A stretch of 5,742 nucleotides of DNA from Candidatus Peregrinibacteria bacterium (GTDB lineage: Bacteria > Patescibacteriota > Gracilibacteria > UBA1369): contig WJJQ01000109.1 in NCBI GenBank assembly GCA_014729615.1, positions 1 through 5,742 of the forward strand, given 5' to 3'. This document shows, piece after piece, positions 1-5,331 of this stretch. Positions within the stretch are counted from its first letter, which is position 1. Each line of letters opens with the position of its first letter. A program made the position numbers and the translations under genes. The notes beneath the pieces are model-generated. The model saw nothing but the letters and a program-made list of their open reading frames with translations, made no database searches and was not told the DNA's origin.

Positions 1-359
1 AATAGAAGGTCCATCCAAAAGCGTTGACCGTCTGTGGGGACCACTTCTATTGAAATTTCATTTCGGATGTCATCGGGTAAATCTTCCAACAGGTTGCCAA
101 CTGTTTCTTCCTGCTCTTTAAATGTGTATTTTTCAGTATCATCAATCAATGTGTAGTTGATGCGATTGTCCTCGACCTGGATTTCAGCTATTTCGCCGGA
201 TTTCGCTTCTTGCAAAAATTCATCAAGTGGAACTTTTTTTACGTTTCCGTCACCGGGATTCATAATTAAGAACAAACCCGCCGCAGCAAGAGCAATTATA
301 ATCAGATATATAAAATTCGATCCGGGTTTGTTGTTTTTAGGTTTCATTGCTGGTGGCAT
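1..359 (-). CDS. ftsH: ATP-dependent zinc metalloprotease FtsH, N-terminal part (cut by window edge)
   Basis: Reading the minus strand from the ATG at 359 gives 119 complete codons before the window ends, with no stop. FtsH is a membrane-anchored AAA+ protease that degrades misfolded membrane proteins and some short-lived cytoplasmic proteins. Seen here: a basic, proline-rich N-terminus (MPPAMKPKNNKPG), one membrane segment at about residues 16-33, then an extracytoplasmic domain starting VPLDEFLQEAKSGEIAEIQVEDN (split here: VPLDEFLQEAK, SGEIAEIQVEDN), which is the usual FtsH extracellular-domain pattern. The AAA and HExxH peptidase domains would lie beyond the left edge and cannot be checked. 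It lies 39 nt after tilS on the same strand, and tilS-ftsH adjacency is known in many bacteria, which supports the call. An in-frame ATG at 347 (residue 5) is an alternative start; neither start has a Shine-Dalgarno sequence. Confidence 0.86.
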   Translation of the reverse strand, partial: MPPAMKPKNNKPGSNFIYLIIIALAAAGLFLIMNPGDGNVKKVPLDEFLQEAKSGEIAEIQVEDNRINYTLIDDTEKYTFKEQEETVGNLLEDLPDDIRNEISIEVVPTDGQRFWMDLL

Positions 360-398
360 AATTTTTTTTTACAATAGTATTGCTTATTCTACTTTCTT
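360..398 (-). other. Short A-rich tilS-ftsH spacer
   Basis: This 39-nt gap separates the tilS stop from the ftsH start. On the minus strand it ends in a run of nine A residues (plus-strand T at 362-370) just before the ftsH ATG. There is no Shine-Dalgarno motif and no hairpin that would act as a terminator, so read-through from tilS into ftsH is likely. A weak TACTAT at 379-374 could serve as a -10 element but matches the consensus at only four of six positions. Confidence 0.4.
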
Positions 399-1337
399 TT
401 ATTTGTTTTTCAAGGATATTCTGGCAACTTTTGCATCTTTATCTTTTCTTATTTCAATAAAGTGGCCGGGGCCGAATTCTTTTTTCTTATTGCTGATGTT
501 TTGTTCCAGTATTTTTCTTATTTGTTTGAGGTGATTTTGATTGAACTTATTGGTATTGCCGTGAATTTTTTTAAAGATGCGGGAGAGGATTGAGTTTTGA
601 ATTGTTAGGGCTTGATTTAAGAACTTATTTATTTCAAATTGATTGTTCTTGTAATTAGTTTTTATCCAGGAGTCGGTTTTGTTTTTAATGAAATTTGCTG
701 TTTCTTTCAGATTCTCAATGTTTTCCTTTAGTGTTTTTTCCAGATTCGGATTGATTTTTTTTAATTCGGGAATGACATTTTGTCTTATTCTGTTGCGGGA
801 ATGGTCAATATTATAATTGCTGGAATCTACTCGGAATTTTTGTTTCCAGTTTTTCAATTGTTTTTCTATTTCATCTCTACTTATGTTTAAAAGTGGCCTG
901 ATTATATGTCTATTTTCATCTTTGAAATGGATTCCGGTTAGACCGGAAATGTTGGCTCCGCGAGTAAAGTTTAAAAGTATAGTTTCAATGTTATCGTTTA
1001 AATGGTGAGCGGTAATGATCCAATTTGCCTTGTATTTTTGTCGTAATTCTTCAAAAAATTCATACCTTTTATTGCGAAAATAGTCTTCAGCGTTTCCTTT
1101 TTTATGTTTTTCTATAATTATTTCTTCAAATGGTAAATTCAGCTTTTTTGATAGATTGTGAACAAAAATAGCGTCTTTTTCGTTTTCTTTTCCTCGAGTT
1201 TGATGATTAACATGGGCAATGATCAAATTCTTATATCCCCGTTTAAACAAATACAATAGTAAAAAAACAGAGTCGGCACCGCCGGAGACTCCCATAATCA
1301 GCCTGTCTTTTTTGCTAATATCTTTTAAATCTACCAT
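399..1337 (-). CDS. tilS: tRNA(Ile)-lysidine synthase TilS, short form
   Basis: This 312-residue cytoplasmic enzyme uses ATP to attach lysine to C34 of tRNA-Ile(CAU), so that the tRNA reads AUA instead of AUG. Seen: the PP-loop ATP-pyrophosphatase signature SGGADS at residues 18-23, HVNHQTRG at 42-49 (family HVNHxLR), FRNKRYEFF at 87-95, the TAHHLNDNIET block at 109-119 (family AHHxDDQxET) followed by LLNFTRG, and DSSN...RNRIRQNVIPEL at 171-192. These occur in canonical order. The protein stops after the central helical domain and lacks the C-terminal domain of longer TilS such as the roughly 430-residue E. coli enzyme; the length resembles the short Aquifex form. The substrate block has N where most members have the first D and N for Q. 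ATA codons are used freely in neighbouring genes, so the enzyme should be needed. The gene overlaps the upstream RNHCP gene by 7 nt, suggesting coupled translation. No Shine-Dalgarno motif is visible before the ATG. Confidence 0.95.
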   Translation of the reverse strand: MVDLKDISKKDRLIMGVSGGADSVFLLLYLFKRGYKNLIIAHVNHQTRGKENEKDAIFVHNLSKKLNLPFEEIIIEKHKKGNAEDYFRNKRYEFFEELRQKYKANWIITAHHLNDNIETILLNFTRGANISGLTGIHFKDENRHIIRPLLNISRDEIEKQLKNWKQKFRVDSSNYNIDHSRNRIRQNVIPELKKINPNLEKTLKENIENLKETANFIKNKTDSWIKTNYKNNQFEINKFLNQALTIQNSILSRIFKKIHGNTNKFNQNHLKQIRKILEQNISNKKKEFGPGHFIEIRKDKDAKVARISLKNK

Positions 1338-1663
1338 GAATTAAGGTTTTGCTTTTGCATTATATCAATTACTGCGTCAATGTCATCATCATCGGCCGTA
1401 ATATTCATTTGCTCTTTTGTACAGACGATGCATTGATGCTTTACTTGTCTGCCCTTGGGACTGTCAATAATTTCTATGGGAACCATTAATCCGTTACAAT
1501 TTGATTTTCTGTCACCCGGTACATTTTCATCGACATGTTTGGAAAAAAGGCAATGTCGACAGTGATTCCTACATGTTTTTTTGGCTTTTTCATTGGTTTT
1601 TTTGCATTTTTCACAAATGAAGCCCGAATTGATGGTGATGAAGTTTTTTCTGGATTGAGTCAT
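1331..1663 (-). CDS. RNHCP-family zinc-ribbon protein
   Basis: This small cysteine-rich protein (110 residues from the chosen start) matches the RNHCP domain family. Numbered from the chosen start, the order is FICEKC (Cys17, Cys20), CRNHCRHCLFSKHVD with the RNHC core (Cys31, Cys35, Cys38), VPGDR, CNGLMVPIE (Cys56), then HQCIVC (Cys78, Cys81) and an acidic DDDD run. The paired CxxC motifs suggest metal binding, most likely zinc. The family's function is not established to my knowledge. The name-giving RNHCP reads RNHCR here, an Arg for Pro change. It is the first gene of the minus-strand operon and overlaps tilS by 7 nt, which hints at a link to RNA or translation, but that is inference. The frame opens further to an ATG at 1681 (adds MPILSI). 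I prefer 1663 because the -35 of the pilus promoter then stays outside coding sequence and the predicted transcript start at about 1683 gives it a 20-nt leader. Neither start has a Shine-Dalgarno motif. Confidence 0.85.
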   Translation of the reverse strand: MTQSRKNFITINSGFICEKCKKTNEKAKKTCRNHCRHCLFSKHVDENVPGDRKSNCNGLMVPIEIIDSPKGRQVKHQCIVCTKEQMNITADDDDIDAVIDIMQKQNLNSW

Positions 1664-1665
1664 TA

Positions 1666-1694
1666 TTGATAATATGGGCATTTTATGCTATTAT
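1666..1694 (+). promoter_or_regulatory. Sigma-70-type promoter for the pilus operon
   Basis: The -35 element TTGATA (1666-1671, five of six consensus bases) is separated by exactly 17 bp from the -10 element TATTAT (1689-1694, five of six), which carries a TGC extension at 1686-1688 (extended -10). The predicted start is around 1701, leaving an A-rich leader of about 24 nt without a Shine-Dalgarno motif before the pilN-like ATG at 1725. It is predicted from sequence only. Confidence 0.75.
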
Positions 1695-1695
1695 A
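1690..1695 (-). promoter_or_regulatory. Minus-strand -10 element for the RNHCP-tilS-ftsH operon
   Basis: The minus strand reads a perfect TATAAT here. It overlaps five of the six bases of the plus-strand -10 element. The best -35 candidate is TTGTTT at 1716-1711 with a 15-bp spacer, which is short, so the -35 is weak or absent. The predicted start near 1683 would give a 20-nt leader to the ATG at 1663, or an almost leaderless transcript for the ATG at 1681. Confidence 0.6.
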
Positions 1696-1724
1696 AGTAG
1701 ATATTTTATAAAACAAAAACAAAA

Positions 1725-2324
1725 ATGGAAGTGAACCAAATCAAAAATAAAAAATCACCATGGCTATTAGTTTCAGTTTTGATATTCGTTGTTGTAATTG
1801 CAGCTGCGGCTTACTTGAATTTTTCAAGGTCTTCAGCAAACAATGAAATTGAAAGAGTTAAGCAGGAAACTACTGATATTGAGAAGCAAATTGCTACACT
1901 TGAAACTGAAAACGTGGCAGGAGCCCAAAAAGCATCAGTTTGGCTAAGTGAGATTGAGGCTGATGAGGTTAAATGGTCGCGGGTTTTAAATCAAATTAAT
2001 TCACTAATTCCATTGGATTCCGCCAGCAGAGAAAATAAAATCAATTTTCTTTCATATAGTGGAAGTAACAATGGAAGAATTGCATTGAATGGAGAAACCA
2101 GAGAGCAAAGCGCGGAGCCATTTCCCGATGTTGCGGAATTAATCGAGGCTTTCAACAATAATGGTTTCTTCCGCGATGCCCAGGTACCTTCAATTAGTAG
2201 AAACGAAACCGCTACAGGTGCTAAAAAGGCGAGTTTTATATTGAATGCGGAGTATGTAAGTCCTGACGCGGCGCAACCCGTATCACTGGCTCCCGAGTCA
2301 GAGAATGATGAATCCAATAATTAA
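1725..2324 (+). CDS. pilN: PilN-like type IV pilus inner-membrane assembly protein
   Basis: This 199-residue protein has the PilN plan: a short cytoplasmic tail, one membrane helix at about 13-32, a coiled-coil-like stretch at about 36-62 (rich in E, K and Q), and a small alpha/beta domain. PilN pairs with PilO in the inner membrane and links the cytoplasmic assembly ATPase and PilM to the rest of the pilus machine. The segment EVKWSRVLNQINSLIPLD at 81-98 and the later AELIEAFNNNGFF with a FILNAEY strand fit the ferredoxin-like fold of this family. A loose acidic tail (ESENDESNN) closes the protein. It heads the plus-strand operon and is followed after 10 nt by a pilO-like gene, which is the main support for the name because PilN sequences diverge widely. 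The N-terminal tail (MEVNQIKNKKS) lacks the INLLP motif by which typical PilN binds PilM, and no pilM lies upstream. There is no Shine-Dalgarno motif; the start is the first ATG after the predicted promoter. Confidence 0.75.
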   Translation: MEVNQIKNKKSPWLLVSVLIFVVVIAAAAYLNFSRSSANNEIERVKQETTDIEKQIATLETENVAGAQKASVWLSEIEADEVKWSRVLNQINSLIPLDSASRENKINFLSYSGSNNGRIALNGETREQSAEPFPDVAELIEAFNNNGFFRDAQVPSISRNETATGAKKASFILNAEYVSPDAAQPVSLAPESENDESNN

Positions 2325-2334
2325 TTTATAAACC

Positions 2335-2901
2335 ATGAATAATCCATTAGTTCAAAAAAGCAATACAGGTGCCAATTTAATAGGATTGGTTCTTATACTA
2401 TTGGCTCTACTGGGAGCTGTATTTTATGTGCGTCCATTGTATGCCGACGTATCTAAAGCAAATGAAAATTTGCGAAACCAAGAAGAGATAAGAGATGAAA
2501 AATCCACTCAATTAAATGAGCTGATAGAGCTTGAGAAGGAATTGGAATCTTCATCGGAAGTTGAGGCCGCAAATACTCTTTTGTCTATTCCCGTCGAATT
2601 TGAGCAGGATGAATTAATTAGAGATCTGACCGATATGGCCATTGAAAATGATATGATTTTAAACGGTATCAGCTTCAGTATTCCGTCCAGTTCCGCACCG
2701 GGACAGATTTCTACGGCAAATATTAGTCTGAATGTGAATGGAAGTTTCACAAAACTTATATCTTATTTAAGAGATATTGAGGGGAATACCAGAAAATTGG
2801 TTGTAAAAAATATTTCGGTGCAGTTGGGTGATACCAGTTCACTTGTATCTCGGATTAATTTTAATCTGAATTTAGAAACTTATTTCCAAGGAATAATTTA
2901 A
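2335..2901 (+). CDS. pilO: PilO-like type IV pilus inner-membrane assembly protein
   Basis: The 188-residue product has one membrane helix at about 14-34, a strongly charged coiled-coil region at about 38-75, and a C-terminal alpha/beta domain. The domain includes IPVEFEQDELIRDLTDMAIE (85-104), the point where PilO proteins typically switch from coiled coil to ferredoxin-like fold. A second half, NVNGSFTKLISYLRDIEG (133-150), also resembles the family. PilO forms a heterodimer with PilN in the periplasm or cell-envelope space and helps transmit ATPase-driven movement during pilus extension. The gene sits between pilN-like and pilC genes, with 10 nt before it and 1 nt after it. No Shine-Dalgarno motif precedes the ATG (TTTATAAACC), so translation may depend on re-initiation after pilN. 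Alternative: a GspM/GspL-type equivalent, but the following pilC and minor pilins make the type IV pilus reading the simplest. Confidence 0.78.
   Translation: MNNPLVQKSNTGANLIGLVLILLALLGAVFYVRPLYADVSKANENLRNQEEIRDEKSTQLNELIELEKELESSSEVEAANTLLSIPVEFEQDELIRDLTDMAIENDMILNGISFSIPSSSAPGQISTANISLNVNGSFTKLISYLRDIEGNTRKLVVKNISVQLGDTSSLVSRINFNLNLETYFQGII
2888..2892 (+). promoter_or_regulatory. Weak ribosome binding site for pilC
   Basis: AAGGA lies inside the last codons of the pilO-like gene, 10 nt before the pilC ATG at 2903. The spacing is long for a Shine-Dalgarno motif, so its contribution is uncertain, but it supports this start. Confidence 0.4.
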
Positions 2902-2902
2902 A

Positions 2903-4096
2903 ATGAATCAAAACAAATCTAAAAAAGAATTAAAAAGTATTCTTAATAATACTTCGCAAGGAGCAAAGAGAAAGCAAGTTATTTATGGAGTTTATGACAG
3001 AGCTCGTCAGCCGCTGTTTACAAGAATAAATGATTTTTTAATTGATCATAGTCGCGTGCCGCTGGAAGAAAAAGCCTATTTTTATCATTTGCTGGCGGTA
3101 ATGATTGATGCGGGTATTCCGCTGATTAAATCGCTAAGAATGCTTGCCAACAGAACAAAAAGCGAAAGGTTTAGTCGTGTTTTAAACACTGTTGCCTATA
3201 ACATTACACAGGGTAAAAGTATGTCTGAAGGAATGGCTCGGTTTCCGGATGTTTTTGGAGAAATGGAAACCGGTGTTGTAAGTAGTGGTGAAGCGGCGGG
3301 AAATATGGATAAAATGTTATTCAAGCTGGCCGAACAAATTGAAAAATCACATTCGTTGCAAACGAAACTACTGACAGCATCTATTTATCCTATTGCAGTT
3401 TTATGTGTGATGATTGTGGTCGCCGCCGGAATGTTGATTTGGATTGTGCCAAGTCTTGTGGGACTTTTAAAGGACGGGGGACTTGAAGATAAGGATTTTC
3501 CCTTCGCTACAAAAATTTTAATGGGATTAAGTACGGTTATTTCCGACTATTGGTGGCTGATTATTTTTATTGTAGTAATTTTGGCGTTGATTTTTAAAAC
3601 TTATACCGGTACTGATAACGGTAAATTTAATTGGGATTATTTTAAAATTAAGCTTCCCGTTGTTGGTCGTTTATTAAGAAGAGTTATGGTGATGCGTTTT
3701 GTTAGCATGCTTGGAATATTAATTGAATCAGGTGTTCCTGTCGTGCAATCACTGCAAATTATTGCCAAATCTATGAGTAATGAACTGTACAAATTAAAAA
3801 CATGGGAAGTTATTTCACGCGTGCAAAAAGGAGACAAAATTTCGCAGAGTTTGAATGAAGCTCCTTTATTGTTTGATGAAACGGTTGTGCAAATGTTAAA
3901 TGTAGGTGAGAAATCCGCATCGATAGGTAAAATATCGGATAAGGTTGCCGACCATTATGATCGTGAAATTGATAACGCATTAAAGCGTTTAACAAGCTTG
4001 TTTGAACCGATTTTAATTATATTTGTCGGTATCACTGTCGCAATTTTGGCACTGGCGATTTTAACCCCCATTTTCTCATTAAGTAGTTTAGTTTAA
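2903..4096 (+). CDS. pilC: Type IV pilus platform protein PilC (GspF family)
   Basis: This 397-residue polytopic inner-membrane protein is the platform on which pilins are inserted into the growing fibre, working with the PilB and PilT ATPases. It has the duplicated T2SSF architecture. Domain one spans about 58-181, with AVMIDAGIPLIKSLRML, FPDVFGEMETGVVSSGEAAG (115-134) and the first membrane helix at about 162-184 ending IVPSL. A second membrane helix lies at about 214-232. Domain two spans about 262-388, with FVSMLGILIESGVPVVQSL, VVQMLNVGEKSASIG (328-342) and the final helix at about 367-392 containing the typical LFEPILIIFVG. Length matches the family norm of about 400, so the gene looks intact. 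It starts 1 nt after the pilO-like stop, indicating co-transcription and probably coupled translation. The N-terminal 50 residues are basic and poorly conserved. A type II secretion GspF is the alternative, but the PilN/PilO-like neighbours favour a pilus. Confidence 0.93.
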   Translation: MNQNKSKKELKSILNNTSQGAKRKQVIYGVYDRARQPLFTRINDFLIDHSRVPLEEKAYFYHLLAVMIDAGIPLIKSLRMLANRTKSERFSRVLNTVAYNITQGKSMSEGMARFPDVFGEMETGVVSSGEAAGNMDKMLFKLAEQIEKSHSLQTKLLTASIYPIAVLCVMIVVAAGMLIWIVPSLVGLLKDGGLEDKDFPFATKILMGLSTVISDYWWLIIFIVVILALIFKTYTGTDNGKFNWDYFKIKLPVVGRLLRRVMVMRFVSMLGILIESGVPVVQSLQIIAKSMSNELYKLKTWEVISRVQKGDKISQSLNEAPLLFDETVVQMLNVGEKSASIGKISDKVADHYDREIDNALKRLTSLFEPILIIFVGITVAILALAILTPIFSLSSLV

Positions 4097-4106
4097 TTAA
4101 CCCATT

Positions 4107-4688
4107 ATGTTGCGACGAAAAGGATTTACACTAGTAGAAATGTTAATCGTTATCGCCATAATGGCGATATTGGTTTTTGTGGCAATTAGCAGTTTTACTG
4201 CGGCAAGAAGGTCGGCTAAACTTGATATAGCAGCGGATTCAATTGTCAGCGAAATACGAGCCATGCGTTCCGCTACGAAAGTCGGGCGCGTGGAAAATGT
4301 TGATGATAAGGTTAAATGTTATGGCTTATTGATTTCAAAAGAAGAGCCCTACGTTCGGCGAATGGAAATGGATTATGCTTCGATCAAAGGAAATGAAGCC
4401 GACATTTGCGATGCGTCCACCGTGGACTATTCGGTTTTTGAATCTATTGAAGATTTGGAAATAAGCGAAATTGAAAAGTTTGAAACAGATGTGAATGATG
4501 TTGCCATTGTTTTTAAACCACCTTTTGGAGATGGGCTCGTTGCCGGTAAAAATTTGGTTTTCGAAGACTCGATTCCGTCGGAAAAAGAAATATACATTAA
4601 TGTTTCGATTCCTAATCGAGACGAAACAAGAATAATAAAATATAATGCTTTAAACGGTAATGTGGAAAGACTTTATGTTCAACAATAG
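4107..4688 (+). CDS. Minor pilin with class III leader, GspH/FimT-like
   Basis: The 193-residue product begins MLRRKG followed by FTLVEMLIVIAIMAI, a textbook prepilin signal: cleavage after Gly6 by PilD, Phe at mature position 1 and Glu at mature position 5 (residue 11). The hydrophobic helix runs to about residue 29 and continues as an amphipathic helix (DIAADSIVSEIRAMRSATK). The globular domain has two cysteines, Cys71 and Cys101, which could form a disulfide outside the membrane. The closing strand YNALNGNVERLYV resembles the C-terminal hairpin of GspH/FimT-type pseudopilins, and being first in a series of three minor pilins also fits that role. The assignment to GspH/FimT rather than a major pilin is inferred from order and length. 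It starts 10 nt after pilC with no Shine-Dalgarno motif, and its end overlaps the next pilin gene by 14 nt. Confidence 0.88.
   Translation: MLRRKGFTLVEMLIVIAIMAILVFVAISSFTAARRSAKLDIAADSIVSEIRAMRSATKVGRVENVDDKVKCYGLLISKEEPYVRRMEMDYASIKGNEADICDASTVDYSVFESIEDLEISEIEKFETDVNDVAIVFKPPFGDGLVAGKNLVFEDSIPSEKEIYINVSIPNRDETRIIKYNALNGNVERLYVQQ
4151..4169 (+). repeat. 19-bp perfect palindrome inside the first pilin gene
   Basis: TATCGCCAT and its reverse complement ATGGCGATA flank a single A at 4160. As RNA it can fold into a 7-bp stem with a 5-nt loop. It lies 45 nt into the pilin gene and encodes the repetitive IAIMAI of the membrane helix, so it may simply be a by-product of codon repetition. Confidence 0.6.
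4664..4669 (+). promoter_or_regulatory. Ribosome binding site deciding the start of the second pilin
   Basis: GGAAAG lies 5 nt before the ATG at 4675. The more upstream in-frame ATG at 4660 has no such motif, and starting there would lengthen the prepilin leader to 15 residues. This supports 4675 as the start. Confidence 0.6.
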
Positions 4689-5331
4689 TAAAGTAAAAAA
4701 AGGTTTCAGTTTACCAGAGGTCATGGTTGGAATGACAATTCTTGTGTTGGTCATTTTTGCATCCACAAATCTGATTGTAACAATTATTCGAAACAATACT
4801 GCAAATATTAACACAATGATTGCGCATGGATTGGCACAAGAAGGATTAGAGGCGGTGCGTAATATGCGTGATAGTAATTGGCTTTTAAATGCTGATTTTG
4901 AAGGTAAAGTCAGGAATACATCTATTTGGGGTGATGCATTGCCGGCTGTTGGTAACGAACAATATTATGCTGTTAATTTGAAAAATTTTGATACGGTTAC
5001 TAATCGTGATTTGATTAGAAACGAAGATTTGTTGGTAAATTATACGCCGTGGTCTCTAAGTTTACTGGGAAGCACCGAGCCTGATACTGATGATGAAATT
5101 AGAATTATGAAAGAAGAAGATATTGCCGGCAGTGGCCGGGTAATTTTTAAGCATGCCGATTTTGCAGTGTCGGATAATAGTGAAACAAATTTCTATAGAT
5201 ATTTGAAAATAAACAGAAGCGAGGAAGACAGAATGCATGTTCAATCTGTAGTGAAATGGACTGAAAACGGTCGCGATAGAAATGTTACTTTAACAACAAT
5301 ATTAACCAACTGGAATCAAGGACAATTATGA
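4675..5331 (+). CDS. Minor pilin with class III leader, GspI/PilV-like
   Basis: From the ATG at 4675 this gives 218 residues. The leader MFNNSKVKKG is followed by FSLPEVMVGMTILVLVIF, with cleavage expected after Gly10 and the conserved Glu at mature position 5 (residue 15); Pro at mature position 4 is allowed in this class. After the membrane helix comes GLAQEGLEAVRNMRDSNWLL (52-71), a pattern I associate with PilV/GspI-like minor pilins of Patescibacteria. The C-terminus VVKWTENGRDRNVTLTTILTNW fits the same group (about 192-214). It has no cysteines, unlike the pilins on either side. GspI-type pilins sit in the tip complex that primes pilus assembly. It overlaps the previous pilin by 14 nt and shares an ATGA overlap with the next, so all three pilins are probably translated together. 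An ATG at 4660 would add five residues (MWKDF) but lacks a ribosome binding site. Confidence 0.87.
   Translation: MFNNSKVKKGFSLPEVMVGMTILVLVIFASTNLIVTIIRNNTANINTMIAHGLAQEGLEAVRNMRDSNWLLNADFEGKVRNTSIWGDALPAVGNEQYYAVNLKNFDTVTNRDLIRNEDLLVNYTPWSLSLLGSTEPDTDDEIRIMKEEDIAGSGRVIFKHADFAVSDNSETNFYRYLKINRSEEDRMHVQSVVKWTENGRDRNVTLTTILTNWNQGQL
5318..5322 (+). promoter_or_regulatory. Ribosome binding site of the third pilin
   Basis: AAGGA lies 5 nt before the ATG at 5328, within the final codons of the second pilin. Good motif and spacing support the ATGA start. Confidence 0.65.

Noticed and set aside
361..370. Run of nine T (A on the coding strand) before ftsH, as a possible slippage or terminator tract
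   Set aside because: There is no preceding GC-rich stem on either strand, and the tract lies outside coding sequence, so neither termination nor a frameshift is supported.
157..534. Plus-strand open frame of 125 codons across the ftsH and tilS ends
   Set aside because: It is antisense to two well-supported genes, crosses both of their boundaries, and its hydrophobic, Phe-rich product is typical of the reverse of A-rich coding sequence.
932..948. 7-bp inverted repeat TTCCGGT/ACCGGAA inside tilS
   Set aside because: It encodes the conserved SGLTG segment and arises from codon repetition; no T-run follows, so it is not a terminator.
1991..2317. Minus-strand open frame of 108 codons opposite the pilN-like gene
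   Set aside because: The sense strand encodes a PilN-type protein in operon context; the antisense product shows no domain or ribosome binding site.
2878..2898. ETYFQG at the PilO C-terminus, resembling a TEV protease site
   Set aside because: The Glu is at the wrong position relative to the cut for the ENLYFQG consensus, and the residues continue a normal PilO strand; coincidence, not a vector tag.
3637..3995. Two short minus-strand frames opposite pilC
   Set aside because: They lie opposite the conserved second T2SSF domain and look like shadows of it.
5062..5244. Minus-strand 60-codon frame opposite the second pilin
   Set aside because: No start signal or recognisable sequence, and it is fully covered by the pilin gene.
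5329..5331. Possible UGA recoding as in some CPR lineages
   Set aside because: Reading through this TGA soon meets another TGA in frame, and a new pilin starts in the ATGA overlap, so UGA acts as a stop here.
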